Source: Pseudomonadota bacterium (lineage in GTDB: Bacteria; Pseudomonadota; Gammaproteobacteria; Ga0077536). Taken from it: a stretch of DNA of 64,000 bases. Position 1 is the first letter of the stretch; each line of letters starts with the position of its first letter. Where the stretch lies: contig JABISZ010000051.1 of assembly GCA_018668255.1 (NCBI GenBank), positions 1 through 64,000 of the forward strand, read 5' to 3'. Shown here piece by piece: positions 23,847 to 33,346 of the stretch. The notes below the pieces were generated by a model, which saw only the letters and a program-made list of their open reading frames with translations, was not told the origin of the DNA and made no database searches. The position numbers and the translations under genes were made by a program.

Positions 23847-25493
23847 ATGAGTTTGATTGAGCCGTTTCGTCAAGCTATCAATCCGTTGTCTGACTTATTG
23901 ATCAATCAAATTGCAGCAGGAGAAGTTATAGACGGCCCTAGTGCGGTGGTGAAAGAGTTGGTTGAAAATAGCCTAGATGCAGGTTGCACGGCTATCGTGA
24001 TTTCTCTCACGACTGGGGGTCTTGACGAGATCGTTGTGAGTGACGATGGGCGAGGTATTTTATCAAAGTACCTTCTGGCTGCTATCAAGCGGCACTCGAC
24101 GAGTAAAATATTAACAGTCGAGCATTTGCAACATGTGTCCTCATTAGGGTTTCGAGGCGAGGCGCTAGCAAGTATTTGTTCGGTTGCTGACGTTGATATC
24201 TGCAGTTGGCATGCCGAAGAACAGCATGCTTGGTCTCTCGCTGTCAGAGCAGGTGGCAAGCCAATAGGGCCTCAACCTGCTGAAGGTAATCTGGGTACTC
24301 GTATCTCGATTTCAAGTTTGTTTTACAATATTCCAGCGCGGAAAAGGTTTTTGAAACAGGCTAGAAGTGAATATCTCAAGATTAAATTTTTAGTAAGACA
24401 ATTCGCTTTTGCATTTCCTTCTGTGTCATTTTCTTTGAAAGATCCATCCTTCAAAGGCTTGGACTTTATGGCCGCTAAATTTCCTGAGCAGCATAATAGA
24501 TGGGACAGATTATTTGGTAAGCGTTTTCAGGATGAGGCGCTGACAATCAAATCAGAACGGTCTCAGGTCAAGATATTGGGATGGGTTGGAGGTGCTGGAC
24601 TAGCGCTGAGCAATACTGATAACCAGTTTTTATCTATCAATAATCGTATCGTCAACGATAAATCTATCTCTCATGCAATCAGAATGAGTTTTGTTAATAC
24701 AATTCCTCCCGGTCGCTTTCCTGCTTATGGCCTTGCTCTATCAGTGCCTTTCGATTCTATAGATGTCAATGTTCATCCGCGAAAACTTGAGGTGAGGATA
24801 AAAAATATCCGCGAGTTACATGACATTATCTATTCGGAAGTTAACGGCGCGCTTTTTGGACGCTCTTATGGTCTATCGGAAGATTTGGCTAATATGTCTG
24901 TCAGCTATCCCGCTGTGGTGAGGGAAAGTCAACCATCTATCAGGAAGCCTATCGCCTACAGTGACTATGGGAGACCGACATTTGTTGTTGGGAATCAGTT
25001 TTTTATTCTTATTGGTGAAGAAGTAGTAAGAGCGATAGACTTAAAGCTAGCTTGGAAAACTGTGTTGCAGCGTCGATTGGACTCTCCCAATAACATTAAC
25101 AGCAAATCGTTATTGTTGCCTCAGAGGCTTGAGACATCAGAAGCAATGACCTTACTGGCTGTAAAGAGCGGAATGGAAAAAATTGGTTTTCATTTCTCCG
25201 ACTTGGGCGTAGCGGGAGAGGTGTTACGCGGAGTACCAGTAGTATGTCCGTCATTCTCGGCTGAAAAATTTTTGTCTACCCTATGTACGCTGCCTCTTCG
25301 TGAGGATGAACTTATAGAAAGTATTTCAAGTGCTATAACTGAAGCGATTGATTATGGGACGTTTGATAAACCAAACCTGGCAACTCTCGAAGAGCTTGTT
25401 TTGTCAGCGAGCTCCCTATCTTACGACTGGACCGGCTGGATGTTTGATTTAGATGTAACTGCGCTCAAGAGGGCCGATAAAAGTGGGCTGTGA
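23847..25493 (+). CDS. mutL: DNA mismatch repair protein MutL (non-endonuclease type)
   Basis: A 548-residue GHKL ATPase. Conserved segments are NQIAAGEVIDGPSAVVKELVENSLDAG, VVSDDGRGI, RHSTSKI, LGFRGEALASI, NIPARKRFLK and DVNVHPRKLEVR. The C-terminal dimer domain begins near RPTFVVGNQFFILIGEEVVRA. The endonuclease motifs DQHA(X)2E(X)4E and CPHGRP are not present, as in gammaproteobacterial MutL that relies on MutH. It connects MutS mismatch recognition to strand incision. The end overlaps the miaA start by 11 bases. Confidence 0.97.
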   Translation: MSLIEPFRQAINPLSDLLINQIAAGEVIDGPSAVVKELVENSLDAGCTAIVISLTTGGLDEIVVSDDGRGILSKYLLAAIKRHSTSKILTVEHLQHVSSLGFRGEALASICSVADVDICSWHAEEQHAWSLAVRAGGKPIGPQPAEGNLGTRISISSLFYNIPARKRFLKQARSEYLKIKFLVRQFAFAFPSVSFSLKDPSFKGLDFMAAKFPEQHNRWDRLFGKRFQDEALTIKSERSQVKILGWVGGAGLALSNTDNQFLSINNRIVNDKSISHAIRMSFVNTIPPGRFPAYGLALSVPFDSIDVNVHPRKLEVRIKNIRELHDIIYSEVNGALFGRSYGLSEDLANMSVSYPAVVRESQPSIRKPIAYSDYGRPTFVVGNQFFILIGEEVVRAIDLKLAWKTVLQRRLDSPNNINSKSLLLPQRLETSEAMTLLAVKSGMEKIGFHFSDLGVAGEVLRGVPVVCPSFSAEKFLSTLCTLPLREDELIESISSAITEAIDYGTFDKPNLATLEELVLSASSLSYDWTGWMFDLDVTALKRADKSGL

Positions 25494-26436
25494 TATCGGG
25501 TACGAAGGGCCTTTAGTTTTTGTTATGGGGTCAACTGGGGTGGGGAAAAGTAATTTCGCCAGTAGGCTGTCTGATTTTTTCCCTCTTGAAGTTATTAACG
25601 TTGACTCGACTTCTGTATATAAGGGTTTAAATATAGGTTCAGGAAAACCAAATAAAAAAATTCTTACAGCGACTCCGCATCACTTACTTAGTTTTTGCGA
25701 TCTAAGCGATACTTATTCAGCTGCTAGGTTTCGATTTGATGCCATCAAAGCAATCTCAGAAATACGGGCCAAAGGCAAAGTTCCTGTTTTAGTTGGAGGA
25801 ACCGGAATGTATTTTCGTATGCTTGAGAGAGGTATGGCACCGCTTCCCGGGGCGAATGCAGAAATTCGGAGAAATCTACAATCGCTATTGAAGAGGAATG
25901 GAGTAGAGCACCTTCATTCTATTTTAAGTAAGTTAGATCCTCTATCTGCTGAGCGAATAAATCCAAACGACCCTCAGAGAATAATCAGAGCGATTGAGGT
26001 ATGCAGAGTTTCCGGCACCAAGATGTCGGTCCTTTTACAAGTCTCTCAGGAACCTCTAAGTATGCCCCCCGTTAAGCTTGTTCTCACTTTACGAGAAAGA
26101 GCGAAAATACACGAGCGAGTTTCATTGAGATTCCTGTTGATGTTGGAACAAGGGTTGATTAACGAAGTGAGCGAACTTCGTCGCTCTAATAAGATGTTTC
26201 GGGATTATTCTGCTCTCGACAGTGTAGGATACAAACAAGTAGGAGAATTTTTAGATGGGCAAATTAGTTATCAAGAAATGATTGAAAAAGCTATTATCGC
26301 GACACGCCAGCTTGCTAAGCGTCAGTTGACGTGGCTGAATCGAGAAGATCGGTCGGTTTGGTATGAGTGGTCGGAGCCAGATAAAAACATTAAGAGTATC
26401 CTCAAATATCTAGCTGAGCGAAGTATAATCGCTTGA
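25483..26436 (+). CDS. miaA: tRNA dimethylallyltransferase MiaA
   Basis: The 317-residue protein adds the dimethylallyl group to A37 of tRNAs that read UNN codons. The P-loop GSTGVGKSNFASRL, INVDSTSVYKGLNIGSGKP, LVGGTGMYFRML and NDPQRIIRAIEVCRVSG are all conserved. The C-terminal ATRQLAKRQLTWLNRE segment is standard. The start is a GTG overlapping the end of mutL by 11 bases, so translation is probably coupled. In most gammaproteobacteria hfq follows; here only 74 bases without hfq separate it from hflX. Confidence 0.95.
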   Translation: MGCDIGYEGPLVFVMGSTGVGKSNFASRLSDFFPLEVINVDSTSVYKGLNIGSGKPNKKILTATPHHLLSFCDLSDTYSAARFRFDAIKAISEIRAKGKVPVLVGGTGMYFRMLERGMAPLPGANAEIRRNLQSLLKRNGVEHLHSILSKLDPLSAERINPNDPQRIIRAIEVCRVSGTKMSVLLQVSQEPLSMPPVKLVLTLRERAKIHERVSLRFLLMLEQGLINEVSELRRSNKMFRDYSALDSVGYKQVGEFLDGQISYQEMIEKAIIATRQLAKRQLTWLNREDRSVWYEWSEPDKNIKSILKYLAERSIIA

Positions 26437-26510
26437 GCGGTATTTCGATATTATCAATGAGTGTTGATAAATATTTTAAACGCATCCAGTTAAGGTAATT
26501 GTTAATTTAA

Positions 26511-27821
26511 ATGTCAGCGGCAGAAGAAAGCGTATTGTTACTTAATATTCAATTGTCGGCGGAATCGTCGGCGGACACCAGTGAGCTATCTGAACTGGTG
26601 GTGGCCGCGGGACTAATAGTAGTCGGTGAGATTTTGTCTAAGCGTGCAGCTCCAGATTCAAAATTCTACGTTGGTAAAGGGAAGGCCGAGGAGGTCGCTC
26701 TTTTTGTGAAAGAGAATGACGTTCAACTAGTTATTTGTAGTAAGGATCTGTCTCCAGTGCAACAGCGTAATCTTGAGAAGCTAGTTTGCTGTACCGTTAT
26801 CGATAGAACTGGGTTGATCTTAGATATTTTCGCGCAACGGGCCAGGTCTTTTGAGGGAAAACTGCAGGTGGAGTTGGCACAACTGGAACACTTGTCAAGT
26901 CGGTTGGTACGTGGTTGGTCCCATCTGGAGCGTCAAAAGGGCGGAATTGGCTTGCGTGGGCCGGGAGAAACACAGTTAGAGACTGACAGGAGATTGATAG
27001 GTGGGAGGATAAAACAAATTAAGTCACGCTTGAATAAAGTTAAAAAACAGCGTTTCCAGAATGGTCAATCACGTAAAAAAGCGTTACTTTCCACAGTAGC
27101 TTTAGTTGGTTATACAAATGCCGGCAAATCAACTCTTTTTAACAAGTTAACTGGCAATAGTGTGTATTGCGCAGACCAATTGTTTGCGACGTTAGACACG
27201 ACGATTGGATCATTAGTAATTAACGGTGAGAATCCTATATTACTTAGCGATACTGTTGGCTTCGTTAAAAGCTTGCCGCATAATCTCGTAGAGGCTTTTG
27301 CCGCAACGCTAGATGAAACACGCGAGGCAAAGCTCCTTCTTCACATTATAGATGCAAGCGATCCGGCTAGAACAGAACGTATTGAACAGGTTAACGAGGT
27401 TCTGCAAAGCATTGGGGCATCCGAAGTGCCTGTGATAGAGGTGTATAACAAAATCGATAAAGTTTCTGATTGTGTGTCGCACGTCGACTATAAAAGTGAT
27501 CTAAAGGCGCAGAGGGTTTGGCTCTCCGCAGAACGGGAGATCGGGCTCGACCTATTGCTGGATGCAATTTCCGAACAGGTTAATGACGAGAAAGTTGCCG
27601 AGAGAGTAACAATCAAGTGGGAGAGTGGCGGTAAATTAAGAGCTATGCTCTATGAGTGGGGCGCTGTGACTGATGAGACATTGGGCGCAGAAGGGGAGTG
27701 GGTTTTAGAAATTGTGTTATCAAAAACTAGATGGCAAATTTTTACCAGTAATGAGGACTATAGCGATTGTGTTTCGGTAGAAGGAAGAAATTCGTCGAAT
27801 TTGCATGCGACATTCTATTAA
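26511..27821 (+). CDS. hflX: Ribosome-associated GTPase HflX
   Basis: A 436-residue protein. The N-terminal HflX domain (LVVAAGLIVVGEILSKRAAPDSKFYVGKGK pattern) is followed by the linker RLVRGWSHLERQKGGIGLRGPGETQLETDRR. The GTPase domain has G1 GYTNAGKST near residue 200, DTVGF as G3 and NKID as G4. HflX splits stalled or heat-damaged ribosomes. The DNA here lies where hfq-hflX occurs in relatives. A hairpin separates it from hflK. Confidence 0.97.
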   Translation: MSAAEESVLLLNIQLSAESSADTSELSELVVAAGLIVVGEILSKRAAPDSKFYVGKGKAEEVALFVKENDVQLVICSKDLSPVQQRNLEKLVCCTVIDRTGLILDIFAQRARSFEGKLQVELAQLEHLSSRLVRGWSHLERQKGGIGLRGPGETQLETDRRLIGGRIKQIKSRLNKVKKQRFQNGQSRKKALLSTVALVGYTNAGKSTLFNKLTGNSVYCADQLFATLDTTIGSLVINGENPILLSDTVGFVKSLPHNLVEAFAATLDETREAKLLLHIIDASDPARTERIEQVNEVLQSIGASEVPVIEVYNKIDKVSDCVSHVDYKSDLKAQRVWLSAEREIGLDLLLDAISEQVNDEKVAERVTIKWESGGKLRAMLYEWGAVTDETLGAEGEWVLEIVLSKTRWQIFTSNEDYSDCVSVEGRNSSNLHATFY

Positions 27822-27870
27822 TACCACTTCAACCTTGATTTTGGTGCTATTATTCATTGAACAAGGTATT

Positions 27871-27897
27871 ACAGGCTATTACAATCTTATAGCCTGT
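27871..27897. other. Perfect 9-bp inverted repeat between hflX and hflK
   Basis: ACAGGCTAT at 27871-27879 and ATAGCCTGT at 27889-27897 are exact inverse complements with a 9-base loop. There is no T run, so it is not a clear intrinsic terminator. It may be an operator or an RNA hairpin that separates hflX from hflKC expression. Confidence 0.5.
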
Positions 27898-27934
27898 TAA
27901 TGTAGTCACTTAATTAAAAGCGAGTTTGATAAGT

Positions 27935-29074
27935 ATGTCCTGGAACGATTCTAACGGAAACGATCAAGATCCCTGGAAAAACAAAGGGAACAACCAAGGT
28001 CCACCTGACCTTGACGAGGTTGTGCGAAAAATGCAGGAGAAGCTTAGCAGTATTTTCGGTGGCGGCGGTAAGGGTAAGGGTAAAGGTAAAGGATCTGGAA
28101 ACCCAGGCAATAGCGGAACGTTCCTGGTGGTATCTATTCTTCTATTGGGCCTGCTGGCTTGGGAAATGGTTTATCGTATTGATCCAGCAGAAAGAGGTGT
28201 CGTAATGCGTTTCGGGCAGTATATTTCGGTACTGCAGCCGGGACCTCACATACGGTTCCCTAGACCCATTGAACAAGTGGTGAAAGTTAACGTTGAGAGA
28301 ATCCAGACGTTAACATCTGATTCGGCGATGCTTACGGGAGACGAGAATATCGTTGATGTGGAAGTGGCGATCCAATACCGCATTAAGGATGTAAAGAATT
28401 ACTTATTTGCTATTGCTGATCCAGACGTTTCTGTGAGGAGAGTGACCGAGTCTGCAATTAGAGACATTATCGGCGGAAGCACGCTATCTTTCGTAATTAC
28501 TGAAGGAAGAGCTGAGATTGCTACCAACGCTCAGACGTTGATTCAGGAAATACTTGATAACTATTCATCTGGAGTAGAGGTAACCAGTGTAAACATGCAG
28601 CCAGCGAAGCCTCCAGAACAAGTGAAAGCGTCTTTTGACGATGCAATAAAAGCACGCGAAGATGAACAACGTAAAATTAATGAAGCAGAGGCCTACCGGA
28701 ATGAAGTTGTTGAAAGATCGGCAGGTGAAGCGGCTCGAATTCGACTAGACGCGGAGGGCTACCAGAAGAGTGTTATTTCTCAGGCTGAAGGTGAGGCGAG
28801 TCGGTTTAGCCAGCTCTATACTGAATATGAAAAAGCACCAGTAGTGACTAGGAACAGACTTTACTTAGATGCTATGGAGCAAGTGATGAGCAGTTCATCT
28901 AAAGTCGTAATGGACAATGAAGGCTCATCGAATCTGATGTACCTACCTCTTGATAAACTTCTCGAGCAGACTAACAAGAAAGCTCGAGATGTCGATAGTA
29001 TTGACCCAGGCCCATATCAGCCTGCTACCGAGGACTCCACTCGTCAAAGACGCGCACCTCGAATTAATAGATAG
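27935..29074 (+). CDS. hflK: FtsH protease regulator HflK
   Basis: The 379-residue inner-membrane SPFH/prohibitin-family protein forms a complex with HflC around FtsH. The N-terminus is Gly- and Lys-rich (MSWNDSNGNDQDPW, then GGGGKGKGKGKGSG near 45-58), followed by one membrane helix (FLVVSILLLGLLAWEMV). RIDPAERGVVMRFGQY begins the SPFH domain, and the C-terminal part is helical (NEAEAYRNEVVERSAGEAARIRLDAEGY). I use the ATG at 27935 rather than a TTG three codons upstream. It is followed by hflC 61 bases later. Confidence 0.95.
   Translation: MSWNDSNGNDQDPWKNKGNNQGPPDLDEVVRKMQEKLSSIFGGGGKGKGKGKGSGNPGNSGTFLVVSILLLGLLAWEMVYRIDPAERGVVMRFGQYISVLQPGPHIRFPRPIEQVVKVNVERIQTLTSDSAMLTGDENIVDVEVAIQYRIKDVKNYLFAIADPDVSVRRVTESAIRDIIGGSTLSFVITEGRAEIATNAQTLIQEILDNYSSGVEVTSVNMQPAKPPEQVKASFDDAIKAREDEQRKINEAEAYRNEVVERSAGEAARIRLDAEGYQKSVISQAEGEASRFSQLYTEYEKAPVVTRNRLYLDAMEQVMSSSSKVVMDNEGSSNLMYLPLDKLLEQTNKKARDVDSIDPGPYQPATEDSTRQRRAPRINR
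28067..28090 (+). repeat. Short tandem GGTAAR hexamer repeat inside hflK
   Basis: Four consecutive hexamers GGTAAG, GGTAAG, GGTAAA, GGTAAA encode alternating Gly-Lys in the cytoplasmic N-terminal tail of HflK. Copy number can vary by slippage in whole codon pairs without changing frame. Confidence 0.8.
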
Positions 29075-29135
29075 AAAACGGATAACTTTAACGAGTTATT
29101 ATTTGATGACATATAACCAAATAGGTTTGTAAGTG

Positions 29136-30002
29136 ATGGCTAAACAAATATCTGGATTAATTGGAGTTCTTTTTCTTATCGGATTCTACATATGCACGTT
29201 TCGAGTTTATGAATATCAGAATGCGATACTGTTCCAGTTAGGAAAGATCGAGCGTTCTGATCTTAAACCTGGACTCCACTTCAAGCTGCCTTTTGTCCAG
29301 AATGTGAGAACGTTTGATCTTCGATTGCAGACTTTGGATGCGGAGCCACAAAGGTTCTTAACTGGCGAGAAGAAGGATGTAATTGTGGACTCTTTCGCGA
29401 GATGGAGAATAAATGACGTTGTCCAGTTTTATAAATCCAGTGATGGAGATCCTCGCAGGGCAGGTTTCTTATTGTCCCAAAAAATCAACGATAGCCTGAG
29501 AAGTGAATTTGGTAAAAGGACGGTACAAGAAGTAGTGTCTGGGGATCGTGGAGCGATTATGCAAAGTGTTACTCGCATTGCCAACGAACGGGGTCTTGAT
29601 TTAGGCATGGAAGTGTTAGATGTCAGATTGAAAAGAATTGATTTACCTACTGAAGTGAGCAGTAATGTCTACGAGAGGATGAGGTCAGAAAGGTCTAGAG
29701 TTGCGAGAGAATTTCGAGCGAGAGGCGATAAAGAATCTATGACCATCCGCGCTGATGCAGATAGACAACGGACGGTCATATCAGCCGAAGCCTATAAAGA
29801 CGCTCAGGAAATGCGCGGGTTCGGCGATGCAGGAGCTGCAGAAATCTATGCAAAAGCATACAATTCTGACCCAGAATTTTATGACTTCTACCGAAGTCTA
29901 GACGCATATAAATCCGCTTTTAACAGTAAGAACGATGTACTGCTTCTTAATCCAGATACTGAGTTCTTCAAGTACTTTGTGAAACCTAGCCTTATTAAGT
30001 AA
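29136..30002 (+). CDS. hflC: FtsH protease regulator HflC
   Basis: The 288-residue partner of HflK. It has an N-terminal signal-anchor helix (LIGVLFLIGFYICTFRVY), then EYQNAILFQLGKIERSDLKPGLHFKLPFVQNV, an SPFH domain and the long helix ERMRSERSRVAREFRARGDKE. The end FYRSLDAYKSAF with LLLNPDTEFFKYF is characteristic of HflC. A GTG directly precedes the ATG. HflKC limits FtsH proteolysis of membrane proteins. Downstream follow hisZ and purA, as in Pseudomonas-type genomes. Confidence 0.95.
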   Translation: MAKQISGLIGVLFLIGFYICTFRVYEYQNAILFQLGKIERSDLKPGLHFKLPFVQNVRTFDLRLQTLDAEPQRFLTGEKKDVIVDSFARWRINDVVQFYKSSDGDPRRAGFLLSQKINDSLRSEFGKRTVQEVVSGDRGAIMQSVTRIANERGLDLGMEVLDVRLKRIDLPTEVSSNVYERMRSERSRVAREFRARGDKESMTIRADADRQRTVISAEAYKDAQEMRGFGDAGAAEIYAKAYNSDPEFYDFYRSLDAYKSAFNSKNDVLLLNPDTEFFKYFVKPSLIK

Positions 30003-30102
30003 CGCTAGGAGACAGAACTGTATTCCGAGCTTAAGAGTCCACCCATCCCCTTGGGTGAGGTGTACCGCTCCGGTCAACCTTGCTAGAATAACCGTACTTA
30101 TT

Positions 30103-30119
30103 TAATAAAGTCTTTATTA
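30103..30119. promoter_or_regulatory. 17-base palindrome upstream of hisZ-purA
   Basis: TAATAAAG (30103-30110) and CTTTATTA (30112-30119) are exact inverse complements around one central T. The element is in the 192-base gap between hflC and hisZ, where a promoter for hisZ-purA would be expected. It could be an operator; AT-rich chance palindromes are also common. Confidence 0.3.
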
Positions 30120-30194
30120 TTAAAAGATAGCGTATTACATCAGAATGAGGGCTTATCTGGAGGTTTAGGTTCCTCATGATGATAGAGGTGGAAA

Positions 30195-31382
30195 TTGAAA
30201 GACAATAATAACTGGTTGCTGCCTGACGGCGTAGATGAATCTCTTCCCGAGGAAGCCTTGCGCGTCGAAAATCTTCGGCGAATGATAATAGATATTTTAT
30301 CAAGTTGGGGTTACCGGTTAGTAATTCCACCCATGATCGAGTACTTGGAATCATTGTTAGCTGGTATGGGCGAAGATTTAGACTTGCAGACTTTTAAATT
30401 AACTGATCAAAGGAGTGGTCGGGCGATGGGAGTGAGGGCTGATATCACTCCACAAATAGCAAGGATTGACGCTCATCGTCTACCTTCTGATGATCCTCAA
30501 CGGCTTTGTTATGTTGGACCGGTAGTTCACACGCAGCCAGAAAAATTTGCCGGCTCTCGTAACCCTCTGCAAATTGGTGCTGAAATCTTTGGTCATAAAG
30601 GGATAGAGAGTGATGTTGAAGTCATCTCTTTGCTTCTAGAGTGCCTTTCCGCCACAGGGATCCCTAAGATCACTTTAGAAGTGGCTCATATGGAGATATT
30701 TCACGGGATTTGTGTCGGTCAGAATTTCGATCCTGCCTGCGAACATAAGATACTAGAAGCTTTGTCGAAGAAAGATAAGGCCACTCTCTGTGAGTTGTTA
30801 GAGCAAGCTGATGCTAGCGAAGAAGTATTAAGCCATCTTACGGCTCTTCTGCAATTAAACGGCAGCATTTCTGTGTTAAAAGATGCAAAAGCTAAACTGG
30901 CAAGTGCGTCGAGTCCAGTGCAGGTTGCTCTTGAGGAACTTTCTCAACTATCTGATATTCTCACCGCAACAATCCCACATCTTGATTTACACATAGATCT
31001 TGCGGAAATGCGTGGCTATCGGTATCACACGGGGATCATGTTTGCGGCGTATACAGCTGCCGCTGGCCGAGCGATTGCCTGGGGTGGGAGATATGATAAT
31101 ACTGGAAAGCTTCTGGGTAGAGAAAGAGGTGCTACCGGCTTTAGTACTGATTTAAAAGTTCTAGAAGGTCTTTTATCGAAGGCAGTTAGCGAGACTGACG
31201 TTGTTTATGCGCCTGAAGGCTATGACAAAGGTCTTTTGAAGGCGATCAATGACTGTAGAAAAAGAGGGTCAATTGTAGTTCAAGAATTGCCTAATCAAGT
31301 TGGTGGCACAGCGAACGCAGGTTGTAATAAGCATCTTGTTAAAATAAACGAGGTATGGGAAATCAAGGCAATCTCGGACTAG
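30195..31382 (+). CDS. hisZ: ATP phosphoribosyltransferase regulatory subunit HisZ
   Basis: A 395-residue histidyl-tRNA-synthetase paralogue. WLLPDGVDESLPEEALRVENLRRMI and LQTFKLTDQRSGRAMGVRADITPQIARIDAH belong to the HisZ branch, and the protein lacks the anticodon-binding domain of HisS. HisZ activates the short form of HisG in histidine synthesis, so this cell should have a short HisG elsewhere. The start is TTG, supported by GAGGTGG eight bases upstream. Its position between hflC and purA is the gammaproteobacterial pattern. Confidence 0.95.
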   Translation: MKDNNNWLLPDGVDESLPEEALRVENLRRMIIDILSSWGYRLVIPPMIEYLESLLAGMGEDLDLQTFKLTDQRSGRAMGVRADITPQIARIDAHRLPSDDPQRLCYVGPVVHTQPEKFAGSRNPLQIGAEIFGHKGIESDVEVISLLLECLSATGIPKITLEVAHMEIFHGICVGQNFDPACEHKILEALSKKDKATLCELLEQADASEEVLSHLTALLQLNGSISVLKDAKAKLASASSPVQVALEELSQLSDILTATIPHLDLHIDLAEMRGYRYHTGIMFAAYTAAAGRAIAWGGRYDNTGKLLGRERGATGFSTDLKVLEGLLSKAVSETDVVYAPEGYDKGLLKAINDCRKRGSIVVQELPNQVGGTANAGCNKHLVKINEVWEIKAISD

Positions 31383-32717
<1,335 letters not shown>

Positions 32718-32739
32718 TATCTAAGATGACCATGGCTTT

Positions 32740-33318
32740 ATGAAAGGCGATCCTTTTGAACTGGTAAAGCGGTGGCTAGCCGATGGTCAGGAAACTGAGA
32801 GCAGTGTTCCAGAAGCGATGTCAGTGGCGACTGTTGATGAATTAAATAGACCTTCTATCAGACTGGTGTTGTTGAGAGGATTTGATGAGCAAGGGTTCGT
32901 TTTTTATACCAATTTAGCAAGTAGTAAAGCACAAGATATTGTCCGCAATAATAACGTTGCGCTTGGGTTTCATTGGAAACAGCTACGCAGACAGATGAGA
33001 GTTCAGGGAACCGCTTCCATGGTATCCGACGAGGAAGCTGATAAATACTTCGCCTCTAGAGAGCGCGGTTCTCAAATTGGTGCGTGGGCGTCTCGACAGT
33101 CAGATGTGTTAGGAAGCAGTCAAATTTTAGAAGAACAGGTGACTTACTATACCAAAAAATTTGGCGACGCCGTTATCCCCCGGCCAGAATTCTGGTCAGG
33201 TTACAGAGTTTTCCCTGATAATATAGAGTTTTGGGAGGAAGGTGAGAGTCGCCTACACAAACGGAATTACTATCGGAAAGAACAGGGCGTTTGGAAAGCT
33301 CGGCTTTTATATCCGTAA
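32740..33318 (+). CDS. pdxH: Pyridoxamine 5'-phosphate oxidase
   Basis: The 192-residue FMN enzyme makes pyridoxal phosphate. The family segments RPSIRLVLLRGFDEQGFVFYTNLASSKA, VALGFHWKQLRRQMRVQG, SRERGSQIGAWASRQS-like and the C-terminal FWEEGESRLHKRNYYRKE are all seen. It is about 25 residues shorter at the N-terminus than E. coli PdxH, starting straight with DPFELVKRWL; the missing part is not catalytic. It lies behind purA in the same direction and probably shares its transcript. Confidence 0.93.
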   Translation: MKGDPFELVKRWLADGQETESSVPEAMSVATVDELNRPSIRLVLLRGFDEQGFVFYTNLASSKAQDIVRNNNVALGFHWKQLRRQMRVQGTASMVSDEEADKYFASRERGSQIGAWASRQSDVLGSSQILEEQVTYYTKKFGDAVIPRPEFWSGYRVFPDNIEFWEEGESRLHKRNYYRKEQGVWKARLLYP

Positions 33319-33346
33319 CTGTTCAAAATTTAAATAAAAAGTCTTC

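Noticed and set aside
29985-30009. CCTAGC/GCTAGG hairpin over the hflC stop
   Set aside because: The 13-base loop and missing T tail make it doubtful, and it overlaps coding sequence.
30040-30057. CACCCA/TGGGTG hairpin after hflC as terminator
   Set aside because: It has a six-base stem without a T run, so it is too weak to call as an intrinsic terminator.
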